Shown here piece after piece: positions 24,715 through 34,107 of a DNA stretch of 64,000 nt. Position 1 is the first letter of the stretch. The number at the start of each line of letters is the position of its first letter. The DNA comes from CAIXSE01 sp040769125. GTDB taxonomy: Bacteria; Actinomycetota; Thermoleophilia; UBA2241. The notes beneath the pieces were generated by a model, which was not told the origin of the DNA, searched no databases, and was given only the letters and a program-made list of their open reading frames with translations. Position numbers and translations under genes: made by a program. The DNA lies in assembly GCA_040769125.1 (NCBI GenBank), contig JAXGLO010000001.1:1550001-1614000 (forward strand), given 5' to 3'.

Positions 24715-26328
24715 TCACCTCCTCCTCTTCTTCTTCCTGCTGGAGGTGGTGCGGCGGCGCCCCGACGTGCGTCCGGCAGCAGCCTTCGGCCGGCCGGCCG
24801 GCTTTGCGGCCGCGGCCGCGGCCGCGGCCGCAGGGGCCTGCCCACTCTGGCGGCCGCCGCTCACGCCGGCGACGGCCTCGATCTGATCGTCCTTGACGCC
24901 CACGAACGCCGGCCGGTTGAAGAACGGGAGGCCGGCGAGCATACCGAGCATCGCCCGGGTGAAGAGCACCGCAGTGAGCATGCTGACCGCGGTGCCCAGG
25001 ATCAGGGTGAGCGCAAAGCCCTTGGGCTGGGCGCTCGCAAACACGAACAGCACGGCGGCCGTGAGCATGGTGAGGATGTTGGCATCAAGGATCGTGCGGA
25101 AGCCGAGGATATAGCCCGAGTTGACGGCCGAGCGCACGGTCTTGCCTTCGCGTACCTCCTCCTTGATGCGCTCGAAGATGACCACGTTGGCGTCGGCGGC
25201 CACCCCGATGGTGAGGATCATGCCGGCGATGCCGGGCAAGGTAAGGGTGACCGGGATGGCGTTGAACAGACCCCAGAGCAGGACGCCGTAGACCAGCAGT
25301 GCGAGGTCGGCCACCACCCCAAGGAAGCGGTAGCACACGATCATGTAGACGAAGATCAGGCCGAGGCCGATGAGGCCGGCGATAAGGCCCTGCTGCAGCG
25401 AGTCCTTGCCCAGCGTCGCCGAAACCTGCTGCTGATAGGCCGGCACGAGCTTGACCGGCAGCGCGCCGGTTTTGAGGACGAAGGCGAGATCCTTGGATTC
25501 CTGAACGGTCATGGCGCCGCCCGAGATGACGGCGCCGCCGGCGATGCCGTCGCGCAGGTCGGGGTCGGTGTAGTCGATCATCGGATCTGAGGACATCTCG
25601 CCGTCGAGCACGATGGCGAACGTCTGCGGCTCGTTCTTGAGCAGGCCGGTACGGAACAGCTCCCGCGTGATGCGCTGGAACTGCTTGGAGCCCTCGTTGG
25701 TGAACTCGATGGCGACCTGGGGCTTGCCGTCCTGGCCGAAGCCGGCGGTGGCATCGGAGACGGCGTCGCCGGTCATGGCCGGAGGCAGCCGGTAAACCGC
25801 CCAGAGCGTGCTCTCGTTGCCGCGCACGCCCGGTGGGATCTCGACGAGGACGTGGTCGGCGGTGCTGCCCGCAGCGCGCAGCTGCGCGATCTCCGACTTG
25901 GAGACACCCTGGCGACGAAGCTGGGTAAGGGCCTGCTCCTTGGAGGCCACAGGGCTGACCGGCCGCGCCTGCGCGTCGTCCTTGAAGAACAGGAGCTGTG
26001 CCGTCTTGCCGATGACGTCCAGCGCCTGCTCCTTGCCCTTGATGCCGGGAAGCGCGACCGAGATCTGGTCGGCTCCCTGGCGCTGGATCTGCGACTCGGT
26101 GACCCCGAGGCCGTTGACGCGGCGGTCGAGGATGGCGATGGCCTGGTCGACCTGCGCCGACGTGGGTTTCCTGCCGTCGGCCGTTGTGGCGTCATACACC
26201 ACCTCGAGGCCGCCCTGGAGGTCGAGGCCGAGCCGCGTCTTCTCGCCCGGCGGCACGATGTAGTACACAGCGACCACGACGAGCGCGAGCATGAAGAGCA
26301 GGATGATGAGGTTGCGATGCCTTCTCAC
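24715..26328 (-). CDS. secD: Protein translocase subunit SecD
   Basis: Larger SecDF subunit with an N-terminal helix, a big extracytoplasmic P1 domain (LGLDLQGGLEVVYD is the signature) and five C-terminal helices. The RND-like block TLPGIAGMILTIGVAADANV is present. Length 537. The C-terminal 60 residues are an unusual extension: nine consecutive alanines in an A-rich stretch, then an Arg/Lys-rich end (KKKRRR). The alanines are encoded by a GCGGCC microsatellite at 24806-24831. The GTG start at 26328 has no clear ribosome site. TAGGAT lies 12 nt upstream and could be a -10. Confidence 0.95.
   Translation of the reverse strand: MRRHRNLIILLFMLALVVVAVYYIVPPGEKTRLGLDLQGGLEVVYDATTADGRKPTSAQVDQAIAILDRRVNGLGVTESQIQRQGADQISVALPGIKGKEQALDVIGKTAQLLFFKDDAQARPVSPVASKEQALTQLRRQGVSKSEIAQLRAAGSTADHVLVEIPPGVRGNESTLWAVYRLPPAMTGDAVSDATAGFGQDGKPQVAIEFTNEGSKQFQRITRELFRTGLLKNEPQTFAIVLDGEMSSDPMIDYTDPDLRDGIAGGAVISGGAMTVQESKDLAFVLKTGALPVKLVPAYQQQVSATLGKDSLQQGLIAGLIGLGLIFVYMIVCYRFLGVVADLALLVYGVLLWGLFNAIPVTLTLPGIAGMILTIGVAADANVVIFERIKEEVREGKTVRSAVNSGYILGFRTILDANILTMLTAAVLFVFASAQPKGFALTLILGTAVSMLTAVLFTRAMLGMLAGLPFFNRPAFVGVKDDQIEAVAGVSGGRQSGQAPAAAAAAAAAKPAGRPKAAAGRTSGRRRTTSSRKKKRRR
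24806..24831. repeat. GCGGCC hexanucleotide repeat inside secD
   Basis: Four complete GCGGCC units plus two bases encode part of the poly-alanine tract in the SecD tail. Copy changes would stay in frame. Confidence 0.8.
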
Positions 26329-26353
26329 AGAGTCAAACGAATCCTATGCCGCT

Positions 26354-26455
26354 AGCAGACACAGGCGCAGAGCTTACCCAACCGCACACACAGGCGCAAC
26401 TGAGAATAAACCGCGCACGCAGGCGCAGCTGAACCGCGTACGCAGGCGCAGCTGG
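26354..26455. repeat. Degenerate repeats between ftsZ and secD
   Basis: Four copies share the core CAGGCGCA. Copies 3 (26410-26432) and 4 (26433-26455) abut as 23-bp tandem units, starting ACCGCGCACGCAGGCGCAG and ACCGCGTACGCAGGCGCAG. Copy 2 (26381-26403) and the shorter copy 1 (about 26354-26370) are more diverged. They fill most of the 151-nt gap upstream of secD. No coding frame runs through them convincingly. Confidence 0.75.
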
Positions 26456-26479
26456 CGACACGCGTCACAGCCCGCGGCC

Positions 26480-27580
26480 TCAGCGATCACGCAGGAAGCT
26501 GGGAACGTCGAGAACGTCCTCGTTGACCTCAAAGGACGGCCGCTGCTCGTCGGCGAAGAGCGGCGTGCTCGTCGTCTCCCTCGCAGGATCGTCGGCGGCC
26601 TCAGGAACGGCGGGAGTGGAATCCGGCTTCGCCACCCGGTCGAACCCGGTGGCGATGACCGTCACGCGCACCTCGTCGCCGAACGACGGATCGATGACCG
26701 CGCCGAAGATGATATTGGAGTCGGCGTCGGCGGCGCTGGAGATGATCTCCGCCGCCTCGTTGATCTCGAACAGGCCGAGGTCGCCACCGCCGGTGATGTT
26801 GAGGAGGATGCCGCGCGCGCCCTCGACGCTCGCCTCGAGGAGAGGCGAACTGATCGCCGCGTGAGCCGCCTCGACGGCGCGATTCTCGCCGCCGGCGACG
26901 CCGATGCCCATAAGCGCCGAGCCCGCATCCTGCATGATGGTACGCACGTCGGCGAAGTCGAGATTGATGAGCCCCGGTACGGTAATGAGATCGGTGATGC
27001 CCTGGACGCCCTGGCGAAGCACGTCGTCGGCGACCTTGAACGCCTCGATCACCGAGGTGCGCCGCTCGACCACCTGCAGCAGGCGGTCGTTGGGGATGAT
27101 GATCAGCGTGTCGACCTTCTCGCGAAGCTCCTGGATGCCGTCCTCCGCCTGGCGCCCCCGGCGCTTGCCCTCGAAGGCGAACGGCCGCGTGACCACCCCG
27201 ACTGTGAGGGCGCCCAGTTCCTTGGCAAGCTCAGCGATGACCGGCGCCGCGCCGGTCCCCGTGCCGCCGCCCTTGCCGGCCGTTACGAACACCATGTCGG
27301 CGCCCTTGAGCGCGTCGCGCAGCTCGTCCTTGCTCTCCATGGCGGCCTGGTAGCCGATGCTGGGATTGGCGCCGGCGCCCAGCCCGCGGGTGATCTTGCT
27401 GCCGATGTGGATCTTGACGTCGGCGTCGCACATCTGCAGCGCCTGCGCATCGGTGTTCACGGCGATGAACTCAACCCCGCGCAAGCCAGCGTCGACCATG
27501 CGATTGACGGCGTTGGTGCCGCCGCCACCCACGCCGACAACCTTGATGACGGCGAGGTAGTTGGCTGAAGCATCGATCAT
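26480..27580 (-). CDS. ftsZ: Cell division protein FtsZ
   Basis: Tubulin-like GTPase forming the cytokinetic ring. The GTP signature GGGTGTG is at residues 104-110, the T1 loop is VGVGGGGTNAVNRM, and the catalytic T7 loop is NLDFADVRTIM. The C-terminal peptide for partner binding is present as DVPSFLRDR, after a variable linker. Length 366. ATG at 27580 with AGGAGGG 8 nt upstream. It has its own near-consensus promoter and a leader of about 167 nt, so it can be expressed apart from the mur genes. Confidence 0.98.
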   Translation of the reverse strand: MIDASANYLAVIKVVGVGGGGTNAVNRMVDAGLRGVEFIAVNTDAQALQMCDADVKIHIGSKITRGLGAGANPSIGYQAAMESKDELRDALKGADMVFVTAGKGGGTGTGAAPVIAELAKELGALTVGVVTRPFAFEGKRRGRQAEDGIQELREKVDTLIIIPNDRLLQVVERRTSVIEAFKVADDVLRQGVQGITDLITVPGLINLDFADVRTIMQDAGSALMGIGVAGGENRAVEAAHAAISSPLLEASVEGARGILLNITGGGDLGLFEINEAAEIISSAADADSNIIFGAVIDPSFGDEVRVTVIATGFDRVAKPDSTPAVPEAADDPARETTSTPLFADEQRPSFEVNEDVLDVPSFLRDR

Positions 27581-27633
27581 GGTGATGACCCTCCTGTCGT
27601 GGTCGAGACTTCTCATCACGACTCGTCACAAGC

Positions 27634-27652
27634 TCTCAAGTTGGCCTTGAGA
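27634..27652 (-). promoter_or_regulatory. Hairpin in the ftsZ leader
   Basis: TCTCAAG and CTTGAGA pair as a 7-bp stem with a 5-nt loop, about 55 nt upstream of the ftsZ start. It could affect mRNA stability or translation. Confidence 0.35.
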
Positions 27653-27753
27653 CCTGGCCCCGGTCCTCTTCATGAGTCGCTGAAAAGGCCATTTTGCTGC
27701 ACTTTTACCGGCTCCGCCACGGTCGCCCGTCTCGCAAACGGATCGTAACTTTT

Positions 27754-27782
27754 AACATACTGAGGCCTTCTAAAGGTGTCAA
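27754..27782 (-). promoter_or_regulatory. Near-consensus sigma-70 promoter of ftsZ
   Basis: TTGACA (27777-27782), a 17-bp spacer and TATGTT (27754-27759) on the minus strand. It lies between ftsQ and ftsZ, with a start expected near 27747. It is the best -35 in the window. Confidence 0.85.
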
Positions 27783-27845
27783 ACACCGGGGACCGCCCGG
27801 CGCAGCGCACCGGCCTCGACCTCGACTTCACACCGGCCTGAGCCG

Positions 27846-28775
27846 TCACTTGAGGATAGGGCGCGCGAGAACCCGATCGGGGATCGTGACGTCCACGAAC
27901 GTGCACGAGACACCCTCCGCCGCGTACCGCGCGAGCACGGTGCGGAGAGCGATCGCCTTGGCCCTCGCCCGATCGCCGCCGCCCCACACCACCTCCAGTC
28001 GAGGAGCCAGCCGCAGACTCACCTGGCCCTCGGGGGATGCGTCCACGACGCCGACACGATGCTGCAGCTCGGCGGGCAGCGCGTCGAGCGCCGAGAAGAT
28101 GGCCCGGGTGCGCGGATCCCTGAGGTACGAGCCCGGCGTGAGGGCGCCCGGCACGGCGAACCGGGGCAACCTGGGGGCGGCCCGCGGCGGGCCGACCTTC
28201 AGCCGTTCACGGCGCTCTGAGGTCAGGCCCTGCGTCCCCGTGGACTTCCCGGGCGCGCCCGCCGCCGACACCGCCGGGCTCGGCGAGATCGACGGCTCTG
28301 GAGCGGCTGAAGCGGTCGCCGCAGTGCCGACGGCGGCGGGCGTCCCATCGCGACCCATCCTGAAGACCACGTATCCGTCGTCGGCGACGACATACCAGCC
28401 CCCGGTCGCGAGAACATTGGCGACCGGCTGGTGCTCCACGACCGCAACACGCAGGGTCGAGGGGAAGTCGCGATCCACATCGACCCGCGCCACATAGGGG
28501 AACGAAGCCAGGGCCTCGGCGACCTCGGCTTCGGCGACCGTGAAGAGGTTACCGCCGACGAACGACGTGCGCAGGTGCCGGATCAGGGCGCCAGCGGATG
28601 TGCGCTCCGCCCCGGTCACCGTGATCTCACGCACCGCGAACGAGGACGAGCTGCGCCCCCATGCGTACAGCACCGCGGGCACCACGAGGATCGCCGCAGC
28701 GAGCAGCACGGTCGGAAGAAGACGATAGCGCAGGCGTTGTGCCCTGCGACCCGTGATCTTGGCGCCGGACCTCAT
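27846..28775 (-). CDS. ftsQ: Cell division protein FtsQ/DivIB
   Basis: Bitopic divisome protein linking FtsL/FtsB to septal synthesis. Short basic cytoplasmic tail, a membrane helix at about residues 20-42, then a POTRA domain (VREITVTGAERTSAGALIRH) and the FtsQ beta domain. The beta domain appears to be interrupted by a 60-residue Ala/Ser/Pro-rich insert (about 165-225) after DDGYVVF. Length 309. The ATG at 28775 has no Shine-Dalgarno (CT-rich upstream), 26 nt after the murC stop. Confidence 0.88.
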   Translation of the reverse strand: MRSGAKITGRRAQRLRYRLLPTVLLAAAILVVPAVLYAWGRSSSSFAVREITVTGAERTSAGALIRHLRTSFVGGNLFTVAEAEVAEALASFPYVARVDVDRDFPSTLRVAVVEHQPVANVLATGGWYVVADDGYVVFRMGRDGTPAAVGTAATASAAPEPSISPSPAVSAAGAPGKSTGTQGLTSERRERLKVGPPRAAPRLPRFAVPGALTPGSYLRDPRTRAIFSALDALPAELQHRVGVVDASPEGQVSLRLAPRLEVVWGGGDRARAKAIALRTVLARYAAEGVSCTFVDVTIPDRVLARPILK

Positions 28776-28801
28776 CGGAGGGAGACAGCCGCTGCGTGGA
28801 C

Positions 28802-30211
28802 TTATTCGGCGGCGGGCCGAGCTTCCCCTTGACCGGCGAGCGTAGCGAGCAGCTGCTCGCCGACGCGGTAGATGTCGCCGGCTCCCAGCGTGAGAACGAG
28901 GTCGCCCTCGCGGACACGGAGCGCGAGGCTCCTCACGATATCCGCGAAGCGAGGCAGGTAGGAGATGGGACCGGCAGGCCGCTCCGCGAGATAGGCGTCG
29001 ACGACCAGCTTGCCGGTGATGCCCGGCTCCGGCTCTTCACGAGCGGGGAAGATCTCGGTGACGATCGCTTCGTCGGCGATCGTCAGCGCCTTGCCGAACT
29101 CGTACTGCAGGTACCGCGTGCGTGAGAACAGATGCGGCTGAAACACGGCGATCACGCGTCGGTACCCGCCTCTCGCGGTGGCCGTCAGCGTCGCCGCGAT
29201 CTCGGTGGGGTGATGCGCGTAGTCGTCGACCACGATGACGCCGCCATAACGACCGACCTCCTGGAAGCGCCGCGCGGCGCCACTGAACGTCGCCAGGTGC
29301 GGAGCCGCCTCGGCCGGCGTGACGCCGACGTGCCGCAACACGGCCAGCGCGGTGAGCGCGTTGAGAACGTTGTGAGAGCCCGGCACACGAAGGGTGATCC
29401 GGGCGAGCTCCACGCCCTCCTCGAAGACCGTGAACGCGCTGCCGCGGTCGTCGACTCGCGTCACGGCGGCGCTCAGATCGCCCTCGCCGATGCCGACGCG
29501 CACGACGGCGGCCTGGGTGGAGGCGGCGAGGCTCTCCAGGCGGCCGTCGGTCGTCAGCACCAGCAGCCCGTGAGCCGGCAACAGAGCGACGAACCTGTGG
29601 AACACCTCGAGCAGGTCGTCGAGACAGCCGTAGTGGGTGTGATGGTCGAGCTCGACGTTGCCGACGATGGCGACCTCGGGACGAAGGTAGAGAAGGCTGC
29701 CGTCGCTCTCGTCGGCCTCCGCCACCAGCCACTCGCCCTCCCCCACGCCGGCGTTAGAACCGACATCGTTCAGCTCCCCGCCGACGAGGAACGTGGGATC
29801 GAGCCCGGCCTGGCGCAGGACGTGCGCGATCATCGACGAAGTCGTCGTCTTGCCGTGCGCGCCGGCGACCGCGATGCCGCGGCGCAGCGTCATCACCCGG
29901 GCCAGCATCTCGGCCCTGCGGAGCACGGGTAGCCCGGCGGTGAGAGCAGCCTGCAGCTCCGGGTTGCCCTCGCCGATGGCGGAGGAGATGACCACCAGCG
30001 CGGCGTCACCGAGATTGGCTGCCTGGTGACCGATCGCCACGGACACACCGGCCTCCTCGAGGTTGCGCGTGTACCGCGAGGCCTTGAGATCTGAGCCGCT
30101 CACGGCGACACCAAGACGATGCAGCACCATGGCGATGCCGCTCATGCCGGCGCCCCCGATGCCGATGAAGTGCACCGGCTGGGGAAAGGACATGGCTCGC
30201 TCGTCGGTCAT
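28802..30211 (-). CDS. murC: UDP-N-acetylmuramate--L-alanine ligase
   Basis: Adds the first residue of the stem peptide to UDP-MurNAc. The nucleotide-binding GIGGAGMSG (17-25) and the ATP loop GAHGKTTTSSM (near 119) are intact, and EADESDGSLL is the Mur-ligase acidic block. Length 469. ATG at 30211 overlaps the murG stop (ATGA), with GGAG 6 nt upstream. A longer open frame to 30700 is only out-of-frame murG. murB, usually next to murC, is absent from the window. Confidence 0.97.
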   Translation of the reverse strand: MTDERAMSFPQPVHFIGIGGAGMSGIAMVLHRLGVAVSGSDLKASRYTRNLEEAGVSVAIGHQAANLGDAALVVISSAIGEGNPELQAALTAGLPVLRRAEMLARVMTLRRGIAVAGAHGKTTTSSMIAHVLRQAGLDPTFLVGGELNDVGSNAGVGEGEWLVAEADESDGSLLYLRPEVAIVGNVELDHHTHYGCLDDLLEVFHRFVALLPAHGLLVLTTDGRLESLAASTQAAVVRVGIGEGDLSAAVTRVDDRGSAFTVFEEGVELARITLRVPGSHNVLNALTALAVLRHVGVTPAEAAPHLATFSGAARRFQEVGRYGGVIVVDDYAHHPTEIAATLTATARGGYRRVIAVFQPHLFSRTRYLQYEFGKALTIADEAIVTEIFPAREEPEPGITGKLVVDAYLAERPAGPISYLPRFADIVRSLALRVREGDLVLTLGAGDIYRVGEQLLATLAGQGEARPAAE

Positions 30212-31314
30212 CGTCTGCTCCGTTCGGTCAGTATGTCCTCCACCTCGCCGACGACGCGTCGCGTGGCGTCTGGCTTGCCCAGGGCAGCACTCGCAGCGGC
30301 CATCGCGGCCAGCCGCGCGCGGTCTCCGAGAAGCCCGGCGACGAGGCCGCCCAGCACCGCGCCGTTGAGATCGTCGTCGTCGACCAGTACCGCCGCCCCC
30401 GCAGCGACCATCCACTGCGCGTTGAGCCGCTGGTGGTCGGCGGTGGCATGAGGGTACGGCACGAGCACCGCGGGCTTGCCCAGGGCGGCGAGCTCCGCGA
30501 TGGAACCGCCTGAGCGGGCAACCACGAGATCGGCGGCGGCCATCGCCTGAGCCAGAAGGTCGGTGTAGGCGACCAGGTGATAGCGCTCGAAGCGCTCGCC
30601 GCGCGCCTCCAGCGACTCGCGCACCGCGGCGTGGTTGCGCGCGCCGCAGACGTGGACGACCTGAAGTTCGCTGTCGCGCCCTCCAAAGGCCTCGACGCAC
30701 GCCGAGTTGATGCTCCGCGCCCCCTGGCTGCCGCCGAAGACGAGCAGCACCGGCGACCCCTCCTCGAGGCCGAAGGCCTCGCGCCCCTCCGCGGCCGTCG
30801 CCATTGTCTGCGCGACGCTCAGCGGCCGCCCGGTGACGACGAACCTGGGCGGCTCCAGCCCGGCGATCGGGAAGCTCAGGCAGACTCTCCGCACGAAGGG
30901 CCGCAGCAGGCGGTTGGCAACACCGAGATGTGCGTCGGCCTCGAGCGCGACCCCGGGGATCCCGTGAAGCGCCGCGAGCGCGACCACGGGGCCGCTGGAG
31001 AAGCCGCCGGCGCCGACCACTACCTCGGGGCGCACGCGCCTGAGAATCCGCTCGACTCGTGGCACCGCGGCGGCGAGCAACCAGAGGGCGCGTGCGTGCT
31101 CACAAGGCGCCAGGCGCCGCGCGAAGCCGCTCAGCTCGAGAGCGTGCGTCTCGAACAGCGGGGCCACGTGGCCGACCTGCGAGGGCGTCGTCACGACGAC
31201 GACGCGGGCGCCGCGATCCTGTGCTTCAGCCGCGACGGCGAGCGCCGGCTGAAGGTGACCTCCGGTCCCTCCCGCCGCGAGCAGCACCGTCGCGCCGCTC
31301 AGCGGTGACGACAA
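30208..31314 (-). CDS. murG: UDP-GlcNAc--lipid I N-acetylglucosaminyltransferase
   Basis: Peripheral membrane GT-B enzyme that makes lipid II from lipid I. N-terminal GGTGGHLQPALAV (15-27), the second-domain loop LVFGGSQGARSIN and the donor-site stretch VVARSGGSIAELAALGKP are all present. Length 368. The TTG start at 31314 is supported by GAAGGAG 5 nt upstream (31320-31326). This makes an 89-bp overlap with the end of ftsW. Starting at GTG 31287 would still overlap by 62 bp. Confidence 0.95.
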   Translation of the reverse strand: MSSPLSGATVLLAAGGTGGHLQPALAVAAEAQDRGARVVVVTTPSQVGHVAPLFETHALELSGFARRLAPCEHARALWLLAAAVPRVERILRRVRPEVVVGAGGFSSGPVVALAALHGIPGVALEADAHLGVANRLLRPFVRRVCLSFPIAGLEPPRFVVTGRPLSVAQTMATAAEGREAFGLEEGSPVLLVFGGSQGARSINSACVEAFGGRDSELQVVHVCGARNHAAVRESLEARGERFERYHLVAYTDLLAQAMAAADLVVARSGGSIAELAALGKPAVLVPYPHATADHQRLNAQWMVAAGAAVLVDDDDLNGAVLGGLVAGLLGDRARLAAMAAASAALGKPDATRRVVGEVEDILTERSRR

Positions 31315-32674
31315 TGTAGCTCCTTCGGTTGGTCGCAATGTTAAGCATAATGCCGATGGCGCCCAGAATGATGATCAGGTTGGTGCCGCCCAGCGAGACG
31401 AGCGGCAGAGGCACCCCGGTAAGCGGCAGGAGGCCGAGGGCGGCCCCCATGTTGATGCTCGCCTGGCTGATGATGATCGCGGCGATACCGCTGGCCAGCA
31501 GCTTCCCGAAGAGATCCCTGCACTCCAGGGCGATGCGGAAGCAGGCCCATGCCAGCGCGACGTAGAGCGCGAGCAGGCCCGCCAGACCGAGGAGGCCAAG
31601 CTCTTCACCGATGATGCCCGTGATCATGTCGGTGCCCTGCTCGGGCAGAAAGCCGAACTTCTGCACCGAGTTGCCGAGCCCTACTCCGAAGAAACCCCCC
31701 GACGCCACCGAGATGAGGGATTGCGTGGCCTGGAAGCCGCTCCCCTGCGGATCCTTCCATGGGTCGAAGAACGTCGTCAGCCGCTCGAGCCTGTAAGGCT
31801 CCGCCACGATGAGGCCGAGAATGACGAGGCAGGCGGCACCGACCGCCGCCAGCAGGTGCCGGAGGAGCGCCCCGGCCGCGATCAGCACACCGACGACGGC
31901 ACAGGTGAGCACGAGGGTGGTGCCCAGGTCGGGCTCCAGCATGATCAGCGCAGCGGCCGGCGCGATGCCGAGGCCGGCCAGCGACAGGAAGCCGCGCGCC
32001 GTCGTGACCATCCCGGGACGACGGGCCACCAGGGTGGCGATGAGCACCACGGCGGCGAGCTTGGCGACCTCGCTGGGCTGGAAGGTGATGCCGCCGACCA
32101 TGATCCAGCGCCTGGCGCCGTTGATAGTCGTACCGACACCCGGCACGAGCACGGCCACGAGGCCGAGCAGGGCGAGCGCCGCCAAGGGCTTCGCCCAGCG
32201 GCGCCACATGCCGTAGTCGATCCGCGAGAGAGCTAGCATGACCGCCACCCCGATCCCCGCGAAGAGCCCCTGGCGAAGCAGGAAGTAGAAGCTGGATTTG
32301 TGCTCGAAGTAGCCCTCCGCGGCGGAGGCGCTGAACGACATCACAAGGCCGTACGTCAGCAGGAGGAAGACGACCAGCAGCAGACTCCGCCGGGCGCCAA
32401 TGCCCGGCGCCAGCCGGGCGCCGGCAGCCAGACCGGCGCGCGGGCGCGAGGACGGCGCCGTGCGCGATGAAGCGGCGCGCCGCGACGGACCGTCACGCCG
32501 CCCGGCCTCGCGGCGTTCAATGGCTGAAGCGCCCGCCCCCCGGCGCCGATCGACGCTGCCGCGCCGGTCGACGCCTCCGTGGCGAGCGCCGCCCTGACCC
32601 GCAGCATAGCTTCGCGCAGCATAGCTTCGGCGATCCGGCGCAACCACGCCGACCCTCTGATGACTCGACCTCAC
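31226..32674 (-). CDS. ftsW: Septal peptidoglycan glycosyltransferase FtsW (SEDS family)
   Basis: SEDS-family polymerase that builds septal glycan strands with FtsI. About ten membrane segments follow residue 95. The family blocks GARRWIMVGGITFQPSE and GLPLTGVPLPLVSLGGTN are present. Length 482. The N-terminal 95 residues are unusual: highly Arg/Ala-rich, with a short internal repeat (RSYAARSYAAG), and probably cytoplasmic. GTG at 32674 overlaps the murD stop (GTGA). The reading frame continues 89 bp into murG, past the last membrane segment. Confidence 0.95.
   Translation of the reverse strand: MRSSHQRVGVVAPDRRSYAARSYAAGQGGARHGGVDRRGSVDRRRGAGASAIERREAGRRDGPSRRAASSRTAPSSRPRAGLAAGARLAPGIGARRSLLLVVFLLLTYGLVMSFSASAAEGYFEHKSSFYFLLRQGLFAGIGVAVMLALSRIDYGMWRRWAKPLAALALLGLVAVLVPGVGTTINGARRWIMVGGITFQPSEVAKLAAVVLIATLVARRPGMVTTARGFLSLAGLGIAPAAALIMLEPDLGTTLVLTCAVVGVLIAAGALLRHLLAAVGAACLVILGLIVAEPYRLERLTTFFDPWKDPQGSGFQATQSLISVASGGFFGVGLGNSVQKFGFLPEQGTDMITGIIGEELGLLGLAGLLALYVALAWACFRIALECRDLFGKLLASGIAAIIISQASINMGAALGLLPLTGVPLPLVSLGGTNLIIILGAIGIMLNIATNRRSYIVVTAERRDGAARGGRDRRSPSAGARRRG
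31320..31326 (-). promoter_or_regulatory. Ribosome binding site fixing the TTG start of murG
   Basis: GAAGGAG lies 5 nt before TTG 31314, inside the ftsW coding region. It is the only good ribosome site near the murG start. Confidence 0.65.
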
Positions 32675-34098
32675 GCCCCCCGCTCTCCCCGCACCTCGGC
32701 GACCAGCTCAATGAAGTGTTCGCCCCGCTGCACATAGTCCCTGTACTGATCCCAGCTCGCGCAGGCAGGGCTGAGGAGCACGACGTCGCCGTCCACGGCG
32801 TCGTGCGCCGCCCTGCGCACGGCGGCGGCAAGATCTCCACAGTCGACCGCCGGGGTGGCGCGCGACGCCCCCACGGCGGCCCTCCGGACGAAGGCCGCCG
32901 CCAGCCGCGGCGCCGTCGCACCGATGAGCAGCACCTGCCGCACGCGCCCCTCGACGGCCGTCGCGAGGTCGGCGTACTCCGCTCCCTTGTCGCAGCCGCC
33001 GAGGATGAGATGCACGCCGCCGGAGTAGGCGGTGAGAGCCTTCAGCGTGGCGTCGACGTTCGTCGCTTTCGAGTCGTTGACGTAGGTGACTCCGTCGACC
33101 ACGCCGACCACCTGGAGACGGTGCGGAACGCCGGCGAACGTACGGAGCGTCTGAGCGGCGGCGGCTGGCGGCACACCGACCGCGCAGGCGGCGGCCGCGG
33201 CGGCGAGCGAGTTCTGCAGATTGTGCTCGCCGCGCAGGGCGAGCTCGACGGCCGGGCACAGCGCGACGCGCTCCCCTTCGATCGCCACCCACAGAACGCC
33301 CCGGGCGTCCACTCCAGCGACGAGCTCGGCTCCGGACGGGCCGGACTCAGCTCCCGGCCGCGCCGAGAACCAGCCTCGCCTTCCCTGACCCGGCAGGCGC
33401 CCTTCGGCGAACACCCGGAGGGTCTCCGGGTCGTCGGCGTTCAGTAAGCCGAGATCGCCGTCTCCCTGGTTCTCGAAGATGCGCAGCTTGGCGTCGACGT
33501 AGGCGCCGTAGGTGCCGTGACGATCGACGTGGTCCTCCGTCAGGTTGATCAGCACGGCGACGTCGGGACGGAAACGCTCGATGTGCTGAAGCTGGAAGCT
33601 GGAGAGCTCCGCGACGACGGCGGCCGCAGACGAGACGCTGGCCGGCATGCCGGCCAGCGCGTGCCCGATGTTGCCGCCGACGGCCACAGGCAGGCCGGCA
33701 TCACGCAAGATCGTGCCCGTCAGCTCCGTGGTGGTGGTCTTCCCGTTGGTCCCGGTGATGCCGATCAGGCGATTCGTGAGGAAACGTGCGGCGAACTCGA
33801 CTTCACTCCAGACCGTGACGCCGCGGCGCACGGCCTCCTGTACGACCGCGCTCTCGTCCGCCACGCCCGGGCTCTTGACCAGAAGATCGGCGTCGGGGGG
33901 CAGGACGGCGGCAGACCCCAGGAGCACCTCGACGCCGGCCTGGCGAAGTTCCGCCACGGCGTCGTCCGGCACCGCACCCTCGTCGAGCCCGACCACCCGC
34001 GCACCGCGCAGCCGCTCGCACGCCAGCAGCGCCACCGGCCGGCCGCTGCGGCGCAGGCCCACCACCGTCAGGCAGCGCACATCGCCGAGTTCCACCAT
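32671..34098 (-). CDS. murD: UDP-N-acetylmuramoylalanine--D-glutamate ligase
   Basis: Adds D-Glu to UDP-MurNAc-L-Ala. The ATP loop GITGTNGKTTTTEL and the Mur-ligase stretches NLTEDHVDRHG and VNDSKATNVDATLKAL (with the carboxylated-lysine region between) are visible. Length 475 from ATG 34098. A GTG one codon earlier is also in frame. 9 nt after the mraY stop. The mraY-murD-ftsW-murG order is standard. Confidence 0.97.
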   Translation of the reverse strand: MVELGDVRCLTVVGLRRSGRPVALLACERLRGARVVGLDEGAVPDDAVAELRQAGVEVLLGSAAVLPPDADLLVKSPGVADESAVVQEAVRRGVTVWSEVEFAARFLTNRLIGITGTNGKTTTTELTGTILRDAGLPVAVGGNIGHALAGMPASVSSAAAVVAELSSFQLQHIERFRPDVAVLINLTEDHVDRHGTYGAYVDAKLRIFENQGDGDLGLLNADDPETLRVFAEGRLPGQGRRGWFSARPGAESGPSGAELVAGVDARGVLWVAIEGERVALCPAVELALRGEHNLQNSLAAAAAACAVGVPPAAAAQTLRTFAGVPHRLQVVGVVDGVTYVNDSKATNVDATLKALTAYSGGVHLILGGCDKGAEYADLATAVEGRVRQVLLIGATAPRLAAAFVRRAAVGASRATPAVDCGDLAAAVRRAAHDAVDGDVVLLSPACASWDQYRDYVQRGEHFIELVAEVRGERGA

Positions 34099-34107
34099 CA
34101 CCCCCCG

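Noticed and set aside
30212..30700. N-terminal extension of MurC upstream of 30211
   Set aside because: It is out-of-frame murG. The ATG at 30211 has a ribosome site and overlaps the murG stop.
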